From positions 1,222,371 through 1,286,370 of the forward strand of contig CM040747.1 of the NCBI GenBank assembly GCA_022829145.1: a stretch of DNA of 64,000 bases. The letters run 5' to 3'. Under the pieces are notes generated by a model. The model had not been told where the DNA came from and searched no databases. It saw only the letters and a program-made list of their open reading frames with translations. The number at the start of each line of letters is the position of its first letter. The stretch's first letter is position 1. The position numbers and the translations under genes are program-made. This DNA is from Albula goreensis. Lineage: Eukaryota; Chordata; Actinopteri; Albuliformes; Albulidae. Positions 13,461 through 25,775 of this stretch are shown piece after piece.

Positions 13461-16400
13461 AGGGAAGGCAATGTGGTCTTAGTTAAATGCCATCGCCATT
13501 GTCTTGTCATTTGAGCAGTTAACCACGATGCTAATGAGCAACATGGCAGAGGCTGAACCAGTACAGCTGGGCTTCAGTAGACCTTACAGCTGCAGTTTCA
13601 CGTCCAAAGTCTCCTACTTACCCACACACAACAGCAGACAGTCAGCGCTGCGAGCTGCATGCTTTAAAAGATGCCTTTAATGTGCCTTTTGTTTTTATCA
13701 TCTTCATCTCTGAAGCGTCTGAGCGCTGTCTCCACTGACCGGAGACTGGGTCCACTGCAGGGGGGTCCCAACACGGCCTGGTCCCACAGAGTCTGCTGGT
13801 TTTCGCTGCTACTCAGCGTTTAATTGATAAATCACAGCACTTGATTCGGTTATTGGAGCTAGTTAAACGGTTTATTACACTATTTATTCACCTCTCCTGG
13901 GTTCTTAGGTCTAAATTGGTTTTAAAAATTGGTGAAAAGCAAAACCAGACCCTGTGGCTGTCCAGCGCCAGAGATAGAGGCGTCTCTGGAGTACAGGACT
14001 GTGCTCATCACTAATGATGTAAAGGAGCAGGGAGGCAGGGCGGGGATTTTAAATGAATGTATTTTGGTGTACGTTTGGCACAGTATGTACATGCACAAAT
14101 CAGATCCTACATAACTGAAATAATGCTTAATTTGTGGTGTACTTGAGTTTTTGCTGAGAATGCAGATCCATGTCCGGGGCGGAAGGAACCAGAGCTTACA
14201 AACATAATTGTTTTTTGTTTTTTTTTTTGGTTGAGGCTACAAAAACAAAAGCGGGGGAAAAGCTTTCATCAATAAAAGCTAAACGCGCCCCACCCCTTCC
14301 CCTCTTCAGTCACCACAGCGCGATAACCATCAGAGAGGAGTGCAAATAAGGAACGTTTAGCATTTAATGGGTCTTTATCCTGACTGAGAATCTGTCTAGC
14401 CCCGGTTCCTCCCCCTTCCCCTCCCCCAAACCCCCTTAAGTGAACTGCTGAACAGGGCCTGCATTTAAGACCTGAACAATTAGATAAAAGCAAGATTACA
14501 CAGCCTGGTGCTAGGGCCATCACTAACCCCTGTCCACTGCACTGGGATTCCAGATCTCAGGGCTGAAAGACGCCTGTTTGATGGGTCCTATCCACATCTA
14601 TACAGCCACACAGGCAGATATACTCTGCAACTGCAGTACAGACTTCTTCCATGATAATATGATTACGGTTTCCGACTGTTATAGTTATTCGTGTCATATA
14701 CACCTTCTGATCAGAGAGTGCGTGATTTTGAAGCTGTCTGTTTGCAGAAACTGGCCCCTTCCATGCCTGTAGCCTTTCTCTGAAATGATCTGGACACGTT
14801 TCCATTCAGGGTCATGAGTGTGTGAAGCAGAGCTGGAGGAGGTGCTATGGAAAGAGTCAACCTGCCAGTTTCCTCCCCGCAGGAGCAGAGCGAGATTTCT
14901 GCAAATGTTTGCTTTCAATGATAGGGAGAACAAAACTATAACATTACCAGGTCAAGCGCCCAAGGGGTTTAGACACTCTCGCCTCTCATCCTCCATGACC
15001 ATCACAAGAGAATCGAACACCAAAATTTAACCGATAGACTCTGATAGTGCGAAGAACAGAATTCATTAGCATTGCCAAGAAGTTATTGCGCCAGTGTTTC
15101 CAGGTAAACAAACAGCTTCTCCATTACCGGCACAAAGGAAGGTGTCTTTCACACTAGCAGAGGCATGCCAACATCTCTGTCCACCTCATTAGTGGCTAAA
15201 GGGCTGAACTGGGATCCAATAGGACTGCTGGATCAAACCAAGCACAGCCACAGTACCATTAGTGGAGCTGTTGGGTCCTAAAACCCTAAACCCCACATTA
15301 CTCCGGGGGGACCGGTCCCTCGCCAGCCTGTAATTCGCTTTGGATAATCGTATCAGCTAAGTAATTGAAATGTTATTTAATGTAATGAAAGCACCACCTC
15401 CCGTCCTCCGTCAGAATCACACAAACCTGAGCGTCCTGGGCCAGTTCAGACCGGCGGTCAGAGCCACACAATGATCCATCTTTAACAAGATAACAATCTG
15501 ATACATCAATCTCTCTCCAGAGTAAATGAAAATGGATTATGTTCCCTAAATTGTTTCTATATGAGATTATTTTAAAGATGATTGTAATTAAAACACTGTG
15601 ATGGAGGCTGCGATCCTGAGGCTGACGGTGCCTTGCGGTTCAGACCGTCGGTCTGCGGCGCGCTGCGCTGAGTGTGGGGTCTGAGCAGGATCCGCGGCAC
15701 AGAATGCGCCGCCGTAACCGCTATAGGCTCAGACGCCACACTGCCCCGGCCACGGCGTCCTGGGGGCAGGCCGGACGGCGGTTTCTGGTCAGCGCAGCTC
15801 CGCTCTCTGCGTTTAACGAGCAGTTAGCGGTAAGTCATCCAGAGCGTCTCTATACAGAGCCTGTCTATAAGCCGCTTGGCAGCGACACGAGTTGCGCTGC
15901 AGAAAACATCACTGCGACAAAAAGGGCCCTATCAGTGATTATTCTCTGAGGGGAGAAGTTGGGACAAAAGCAGTATTTGCGGTCTTTCAAGGACTCCCAA
16001 ATCGAGGACCACCACCCCCCAAATTCCCTTTTAAAAACATGCAACCTCACCACTGGCCCTGACCGCCAGACGGAGGGGTTTGGTGTTAATTAGACTAATT
16101 GATTTAGGCTGTGCACGTTGGGAACATAAACACTGGCAGCACAGAAAACTGTTCCAGTTGGAGAGGTGGTTTCTAAGCACAGCAAGACATCTCATTTGAG
16201 GCTTGCAATCAGAAGTAATTGCAAACAATAAAAAAAAAAATATGAATGGGTTTTTTATACGGTTTAATATTATAAGGGTTTTTTTGGAAATTAGCAACAA
16301 ACAAACAAACCAAGAAAAATGAAAATAAAAGAAACAAAACTCTACCGTTCTGGTCAGCCAGCTTCCACTCATTGGAGAAAATTACGATTAGTCTGATGGG

Positions 16401-19400
16401 TTCTGTCTGCTCAGGCTGTTTCCACAGCGTTTTACGATCAGGATGAAATAGGTAATCAAATGTCTTTTCCTCCCACAGACGTTTGCCCCTTATTTCCATC
16501 GTTAATCGCCTTCCTCCCAGCTGCACAGCTTATGTCAGCCCAATGCAATTACAATCATTTACTGCCAGAAAAAAAACCACATTGTTTGGGTTTTTTACTG
16601 CAAAGAATCGCAACTGTGCCCAGCAGCAGCAGCCGTGAGAGAGCCACCATCCGCAGTGACATCACAGCGGCGGAGTGCACAGTAAGCGCTGGCAGGCCGA
16701 GGGTGCAGGGATTTTGGGAATTCTCATGGAAGCGGAGGGGGTCAGAGATTCCCCTGATAACTGGGAGCTGACTGTGCAGATTGTCCCTGATTCTGGCCAC
16801 GCTTCACAGGGAGACGGGAAGGAGACTTCCCCTGTCAGAGCTGGAGGCCGGGCCAGGCCGGGCTCAGGGACTCATGGGTCGAGCACAGATTACACTCAGA
16901 CAAACATCCGATGGTTTGTAACACCAAATTAATCAGACGCTCTTGTGTCCAAATGTGCAATAAACAACCCTGAGCGCGGGGTGGCTGAAAGCCTGCAGCT
17001 GGAGGACTGGCACTGGATCCAGTGCTGCAGTGAAAACTCTTTCTATGGCATTGTGTATCAGCATCCTCTGCACGTGACCTTTGACCTCCCGCAGCGCCCG
17101 CAGTTAGCAAGTCAACCTCACCTGCAGTGCACTGCTCAGAAACAATCACCGTGGAAACAATCACCATGTAGCAAAGGTTGTTTCATGCAGTAAGGGAGAA
17201 CAGGTCCAAAATAAATGCGATTATCGTACATTGCGGAATCCTGGGAGCTTTATTTAGCCGTGCTAAAGACCCAGACCGAACCCACCGTATGCTTGTCCTG
17301 GCTGGAGGGGGTCTCTAACTGCTCCAAAAAGGAGAGCAGAGGGGAAACCTACACAGAAACGCCCGCTCTCCCTCGCTGGGCATCTGCCAGAGCCCTGTGC
17401 CAAGGGCCTGACAGCGCCAGCCCAGAGATCAGGGCGTTCCACCTGCCGCACAGTCAGACACGGGCAAGCGTACACACACCTGCATCTTCTCTATTACACT
17501 GTCTGCACACAGCAGAACTGTGACACACCTCTTGAAATGCAGCCAATCAGCAGTCACCGTCTGTCATCTCAGCTTTTGCTTGCAAATGCTTGTGAGGAGC
17601 GTTAAAAGTAGGCAGCAGGGGAACAGTTGGTTTTTTGTCAGTTTTGCTCAAGCGGTGGCGGGTCCCAGGCCAGGCTCTGGGCCTCTCTGGAGGAGCTTCT
17701 GCACTGCGCAGCACAGTGGCCATTACCGCGCAACGCTAGGCCACGCCCCAGACCCGTCTCCCTGGAGACCGAGATGATGATTGCAGCCGGATCCCATTGT
17801 GCCGGCGGGTGCATGCAGCACCGAGGGAAACGGCTGTCGCCGGGGGAAACGCTCGACGCCGAGGGATATACTTGTTGCCAAGGGATATGATCCCAAAGTT
17901 GGCAGAGCTAAGGTCTGGAACATGTGGACTGGAGCAGGTCTGGGGGCTAAGCAGAGTTAGGCTGAATGAGACAGACAAATGCATGCTGGGTAATCTAATA
18001 CATGAGGGGTGGGGGCTGTACCCAAGATGAGGATACGGTTTGTAAGTGCGTGTTTTCAGGTATGGCAGGGGTGCAGTGAAATGTAAGTTCACAGAGCGAC
18101 AGTACAGAGCTGGGCCAAACCAAACCCGCCCAACAAATGAAGGCAGCATTGCGCAAAAGTGCAACCAAACTGCAGCTTCATGCTTAGCTTTCAAAACTGG
18201 CCTACTGCAGAGCAGCAAGGCGGTAAAACAAAATGACCGTCTTTCTCCCATTAAAAAGGTTTATCAGATAAACTGTCCCACTTACAGGGCCGGATTTTAA
18301 CCTCACCGCGAAAGCATTTCCTCCCAGAGGATGCTCATCCGTTACTACGGGAGGTTTGTTTGCTTGCAGGCGACCAACAGCTCTGGACCAGGTGCTACAA
18401 AGTGTTTGCCCTTGCTTCACAGTGCAGGAATGAACTCTCCAACCCCTAAACCTCAAAATTACACAAGTGAGGATGGGGCTAAACAGGCAAGCAAAATCAG
18501 AGAGAGAGAAAGAGAGACAGAGAGGAACAAGACCCCAAGCTGCCCAGAGCTTCCTGTATCACGCCTTTCACACGCCATATCTGACACCATCATTACGCTC
18601 TGCTGTTCATGCGCTTTCGGACAACACTTTCCACCTCCTGCGTGGCGTTCAGGGCTGTAGCAGTGCTATGGGGCCCTCTTCACACTGCTGCCAGATTTAG
18701 CGCGCAGGTATTTCCACTGACAATACTTTCCAGGGAAATTCAGCGCTACACGTCTGCACGACCCGAGAGGGCGTGACCTGCCGGCGCTCCGACAACAACA
18801 GCAACTGTTTGTATTTTTCTTGATTAACGTGCGTCTGTCATTGATCCGCCTGTGGGCTATCACAGATCATGCTGTATCTCTCTTTCTCTCTATCGTGTTA
18901 GACAAAGTAATGATTGGTAAAAAAGAAAAACCTGAAAAAGTTGAATTCTGTAGAATCTGTTTAACTGTGTCAAAACACCTGGAACACATAAGCTGAAACT
19001 CCACCTGAGGTCTGTATCCTGCGCTGCCACCACACTCCACCTGAGGTCTGTACACTGCGCTGCCACCACACTCCACCTGAGGTCTGTACACTGCGCTGCC
19101 AACCACACTCCACCTGAGGTCTGTATCCTGCGCTGCCACCACACTCCACCTGAGGTCTGTATACTGCGCTGCCACCACACTCCACCTGAGGTCTGTACAC
19201 TGCGCTGCCACCACACTCCACCTGAGGTCTGTATACTGCGCTGCCACCAAACTCTACCTGAGGTCTGTATACTGCGCTGCCACCAAACTCTACCTGAGGT
19301 CTGTATCCTGCGCTGCCACCACACTCTGGGGCTTTGTCCTGCTGTGTTGAAAGAGAGTTATGCTGCACACAGAGTTTCGTATCTTCAGTAAAAGCCATGG

Positions 19401-22400
19401 ATAACAGTATAAGCGCAGAGAGGGTAAACTCACATTTCCACGAGGCCTCAACAGAAACAATATCACACTTTCAGCTGATAATGCAAAACATCATGTAAAT
19501 GAGACAGAGGGATGTGTTTGAGCCCCATTGCCAGGAAACACACTTTGGGAAAAGTGTACCAAACTGACCACATGCCGCCCGCACACCTGAAGATTCAAAA
19601 CCAGCGGTTATACAAACCCACTTTATGAGTCAAACGAATGGCTAGGCAGCACAATGGAAAACGATTAAAACAGCAGGCAGGACCAGCATAATGCAACAAA
19701 AATGATGGCACCTTCTCATGAACAATTAAACATAATTTAACACTTGGCACATTAATGGATGTATTATTATCAGTGTTAGGCACATTTATGGCAGTATTTA
19801 TTAATTAACAGTGTGAGGTGTGTAGATGCGCTGACAGTGCGAGGTGTGTTTATGCGCTGACAGTGCGAGGTGTGTAGATGCGCTGACAGTGCGAGGTGTG
19901 TTTGTGCGTTTACAGTGCGAGGTGTGTAGATGCGCTGACAGTGCGAGGTGTGTTTGTGCGCTGACAGTGCGAGGTGTGTAGATGCGTTTACAGTGCGAGG
20001 TGTGTAGATGCGCTGACAGTGTGAGGTGTGTTTATGCGCTGACAGTGTGAGGTGTGTAGATGCGCTGACAGTGCGAGGTGTGTAGATGCGCTGACAGTGC
20101 GAGGTGTGTTGATGCGCTGACAGTGCGAGGTGTGTTTGTGCGCTGACAGTGCGAGGTGTGTTTGTGCGCTGACAGTGCGAGGTGTGTAGATGCGTTTACA
20201 GTGCGAGGTGTGTAGATGCGTTTACAGTGCGAGGTGTGCAGATGCGCTGACAGTGCGAGGTGTGCAGATGCGCTGACAGTGCGAGGTGTGTAGATGCGCT
20301 GACAGTGCGAGGTGTGTAGGTGCGCTGACAGTGCGAGGTGTGTAGATGCGCTGACAGTGTGAGGTGTGTTTATGCGCTGACAGTGTGAGGTGTGTAGATG
20401 CGCTGACAGTGTGAGGTGTGTAGATGCGTTTACAGTGCGAGGTGTGTAGATGCGTTTACAGTGCGAGGTGTGTAGATGCGTTTATGCGAGGTGTGTAGTG
20501 CGAGGTGAGTAGATGCGTTTACAGTGCGAGGTGAGTAGATGCGTTTACAGTGCGAGGTGTGTAGATGCGTTTACAGTGCGAGGTGTGCAGATGCGTTTAC
20601 AGTGCGAGTGTGCAGATGCGTTTACAGTGCGAGGCGCAGATGCGTTTACAGTGCGAGGTGTGCAGATGCGTTTACAGTGCGAGTGTGCAGATGCGCTGAC
20701 AGTGCGAGGTGTGTAGATGCGCTGACGTGTAGATGCGCTGACAGTGCGAGGTGTGTAGATGCGTTTACAGTGCGAGGTGTGTAGATGCGTATACAGTGTG
20801 AGGTGTGTAGATGCGTTTACAGTGCGAGGTGTGTAGATGCGTTTACAGTGCGAGGTGTGTAGATGCGTATACAGTGCGAGGTGTGTAGATGCGTTTACAG
20901 TGCGAGGTGAGTAGATGCGTTTACAGTGCGAGGTGTGCAGATGCGTTTACAGTGCGAGGTGTGCAGATGCGTTTACAGTGCGAGGTGTGCAGATGCGCTG
21001 ACAGTGCGAGGTGTGTAGATGCGCTGACAGTGTGAGGTGTGTAGATGCGCTGACAGTGCGAGGTGTGTAGATGCGCTGACAGTGCGAGGTGTGTAGATGC
21101 GCTGACAGTGCGAGGTGTGTAGATGCGCTGACAGTGCGAGGTGTGTAGATGCGTTTACAGTGTGAGGTGTGTAGATGCACTGACAGTGCGAGGTGTGTAG
21201 ATGCGCTGACAGTGCGAGGTGTGTAGATGCGCTGACAGTGTGAGGTGTGTAGATGCGCTGACAGTGTGAGGTGTGTAGATGTGCTGACAGTGTGAGGTGT
21301 GTAGATGCGCTGACAGTGTAAGATGTGTTTATGCGCTGACAGTGTGAGGTGTGTTTATGCGCTGACAGTGTGAGGTGTGTTTATGCGCTGACAGTGTGAG
21401 GTGTGCTTATGCGGTGACGGTGTGAGGTGTGCTTATGCGGTGACGGTGTGAGGTGTGCTTATGCGGTGACGGTGTGAGGTGTGCTTATGCGCTGTCTTCT
21501 GTAGCACTGGAAGAGCCATTCCTGACCAGCTTGGTAAACAGCCTGGCCTGGGAAACCTTCCATCTACAGCTTTTCTCTGTGGTTTACAAGTTTCTGTTTT
21601 GCAGCAAAACACAAAAAATAGGGTACTTCCTTCATCTCATATTTGGGGTATTCTTGTATTGCAAGTTGAACAATTCAGAGTTCCAAAAGACTGCCATTCT
21701 CTGCGTGCTCATCTACAGATTACTGCAAGATTGGGCTACAATGAGCTCATCTAAAACCAGCACATTGCGGAGCTGATATACCATTCAGAGGGGAGGAGCC
21801 TTCGCCAGCAGTTAGGGAAATGCTGGCAGCTGTGTTTGAGTGTTACCCGTCAGTTCTGTCTGTGTGGGGGGGTCAGGGTCTGACCCAGGACCGAGCAGAG
21901 AGAACACCCACACATGCGCTACCATGCGCTTCTCAGGAGAAGCGTCTTTTCTGCAATAATGGGATCTAACAGTGCTGCCTGTTTGCGTATCTTGCAGCCG
22001 GTCTCTCGTCATGTGGCCGAGCGGCATCTCGTGACAGGAAGCTCCATAGTCACGGTGTTCTGCACCGTGTCAGGAGATTTTAAAAAAATGTCATGATTCA
22101 CTCACAATTTTTGTTTCAACACTTATGCCCTCCCCCCCCGCACATACCTCTAAATTCGGTGCTAACGAGCTTTATTATGGGTGTGTCCCGGCCCTCCTTT
22201 CATGTGTGAGGCGACACGCCGAGCCACAAGGCCGCAGTCTGTGACAAACCCAGCGATCATGTCAGATACTCGCGGTGCGGTCGCTAAAGTGGAGGACTGT
22301 ATACCCACAGCGACAGCAGGGGTGTGGACTGAGGTTTCCCGGCCTGCCGTCCCAACCCCCCACCCCATTCACACCCTGAGGAATGTTGTCCCAGTGTCTG

Positions 22401-25400
22401 AAGCTGTGAAGCCGCATTTCACACCTCGTCCCTGGGTGCTCGCGTGGCCTGACTGCTGTTTACGGGGGCCACGGCGACAGCCCGCCTCCAAACACCGGCT
22501 ACCTTTTTCTCGGCTTTTGTTAAACCCTTTTGTCTTTTGGTCTGAGGTGGAAATGCGAGGGGGGGGGGCTGTTATCAGCACAATTGGTGTCCTTCTCAGG
22601 CCCTAACAGGGCAAAATAAAGCGATGAATGATGGCAGAGGGAGATTAGATCTGACTATCTGCGGCGCAGGGGAGCAGAACAATGCCCTATTACGCCCGTG
22701 TGCCGCCCCCAGGGGGGGTTCCCGCTCCGCACCCACAGACAGACCCCCGACCTGCTTCGGTTCAGCTGCGCCCAGTTCAGGGTCCCCCCTGCTGGACCTC
22801 AAAGAGCCCATTAACACAGCACCCATTACACCAGCAGCCAGGAGCCGAGCACCCAGGCCAGAGCGGACCGCGTGAAACAGGGCCCACTCCACGGCCTCCA
22901 CCAGCGTGCGAAACGCGTCCCACAAACCCCACGCTCCAAGTGCGGCTACAGGCCGGCGAGGCTCAGACAGGCCTGTCCTCACCATGGAGAGAGACGCACA
23001 CAAAATGAGAATACAAATAAAAAACTAGTTACAAGACTGACCAAAAAAAAAAAAAAAAAAAAACAGGCACAGATCTACGCCTAAGTCACATGGAAAGTTG
23101 GAAAAAGTTTCTCTTCAGAACAGCAAACCTTTTTCAGCGGTACACAAAAGCCCCATTGTCCGGGGCACACAGAGAACACTAATCGCAGCGCGGGGAACAG
23201 CAACCTCCAGAGAGAATGAAGAATGGCCTGACAGAGCGCACACACGCCCTAACCCCCGCCCGTCCGCCCCGTCCGCCACGGGCGACTGCAGTCTCTTAAG
23301 AACTCCATACACAGATACTAACACTGACATTAATTAAGACGACTAACATGGCCGGTCCGGTTTGCGGGCGAAGACCGGAGAACGCACGCAGTGAGCAAAC
23401 ACCTCTCAGCAGTGCCGGGTCCAGGGTTACTGGTCCTCAGTAAATATTAGCTTAGCAGGGTCCTTGAGAATGGGGAAACAGACCACCAGCACGTCGGACG
23501 GGTGCCCCAATGAACTGTGCACTACAGCTGAGCTCAGGCTGTGCTTTCACACGGCCGAGCCGAGAGGGAGAGGGATGGAACGCAAAACCAGCCATTTTTA
23601 GAGCATATCTCTGAGATAACACAGCGCTCACTGACGTTAGCAGCTTCTGAGCCCCCCACTACCTGAGCCTGGTGAACCTCACACTGGCTTTGAGCTCCCA
23701 GAGTTTTGTAGGGCTGCAACCTACAGCTATTTCCATTATCAGTTAATATGCAGATTATTTTCTCGATTAATCGATTAATCATGTGGTGTATAAAAAATCA
23801 GAAAACAAATTCCCATTACAGTTTCCGAGAGCACAAGGCGACATCATTAAAAGTCTTTGTCTGACCAATAGTCCAAAACCCCAAAATATTCAATTTACTA
23901 TAATTTAAGACCAAGAAAAGCAGCACATTCTCACATTTGGTAACATAGAACCATCAAATTTTTGGTTGAAATTTATTTTGCTAGAAAAATGACACACAAT
24001 TGATTATCAAAATAGTTGGCAATTAATTCTTTGGATCAACTAACTGGTTAATTGACTAATCGTTGCAGCTCCACTGTTTTGTAAAGCTGAGAGCAGAAGC
24101 CCTGCCTCCTTAAAAGGCTTCTCTTTCTCTCTCTCCCTCTTTCTCCCCCCCTCTCTCTCTCTCCCCCTCTTCCTCCCTCTTTCTAAAGAACTTCTCAGCA
24201 CAAAGAGCCCGTAATGACCTCTCCCCAGTGTATGACTGGCACGGCCTTCACCCACAGAGCATCAACGCTATCAGCAGATCTGCGTCTGAGCTGAGCGCAA
24301 TACCTACGGTTACAACAGGAAAGGGAGGGACGGAATTCAAACGCACCAGAGAGCGACGAGAGGAGAGGGAGAGGATGAAGAAAGAGACTTTGTTTACTTC
24401 ATATATTTTTTGAAAGTGGGTTACACGGCCCTGTCCTACCTGCTCGTTATTTCCTTCCTCTGTTTATCTGGTTTTCATGTGCTGTGAGCAGAGATGGAAG
24501 GGAGGCCTACTCTTTCATTTCACTGCTGTAAAATGCTGGAAACACTGAATAACTGCCACGCTAACAAACCCAGTTAGAGTCCTTGAGGGAGACAGAGAGA
24601 CTTGGAGAGAAGATGATTATGAGATGGGGGGAGAGAGAGGAAGAGAGTGAGGGAGAAAGGGAGACAGAGAGAGGGGGAGAGAGAGGGAGACTTCACACAG
24701 CTGGTTGTGAGGATTCATGCCTGTGTTTGTAAGCGTGTACTCTCCCAGCGCTAACTGGGTCAGGGCCATGCCATCAGTGTATCGATCGTCAGGTCGGCTG
24801 AGCTCACCTGGGCTCAGGACATTCACCTAGAGACTGCCCTGATCCCTAAACACCTACTTCACCAGCGGATCAGCTACCGGCCAGTAGCACAACACTCATT
24901 CTGCCACACTGATGCAGTTACATCCCGTAACCAGCCTCTTCTGCTTCTGTCCTTTCCACAACAGACTCTCACAGTCTCTAAAAGCAGAACAGCTCACATC
25001 TAAACTCATTCAAAACTCCACGTCTAGGTGAAAAGACATGCCAATAAAACAGGTCTTACATTTCACCATAGTTCAGTGAGTGCCTGCTTGTCAGCAGTGT
25101 TATTCAGAACGAGCACACAGGCTGCAGAGCGTTTCACACAAGAGCAGGGTCGTCCACGTCAAAGGAACCAGCAGTGAATCACACAGCAGAAGCTTGTTTT
25201 AGATGGCCCACCCCCTTCATATGACGATTAAAATCCCTTTCCTCTAATTCCCTCACCCCTCCCCCTGGTGTTCTGGCAGTTAAGAGTTGAGAGTTCAGAT
25301 GATGTCATCGGCGAGATGACTCCGGCTCTCACCATGACTTCATACTTCATAAGGCAGGGACCCACGCAGACCGAGCGAGGGGGTGGGGAATTAAAAGCCC

Positions 25401-25680
25401 TTTAGTATAATATCAGCAGACCAGGGGGTAGTACCCTCCCAGTCTCTCTCACACACACACACTCACACACATACATATACACACAAACATACACACTCAT
25501 TTTCACATACATGTACACACACACACACACACAAATACATGGATTCACACACACACACACAAATACATGGATTCACACACACACACACAAATACATGGAT
25601 TCACACACACACACAACTAACACATGCACACACTTTCTCACTCAAATATACACACACACTCTCATACACACACACACACA

Positions 25681-25775
<95 letters not shown>

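Larger units (their letters stand above)
12493..18997. other. itga5: itga5 intron 1 interior, no gene seen
   Basis: Mostly unique sequence. It includes a CT-rich tract (12,860-12,945), a (CA)n tract (13,389-13,459) and a SINE (15,187-15,390). Open frames here are short, have no recognisable domain and lack splice context. Confidence 0.65.

Noticed and set aside
18867..19398. 142-144 residue minus frames with a 12-residue repeat
   Set aside because: Product of the 36-bp minisatellite.
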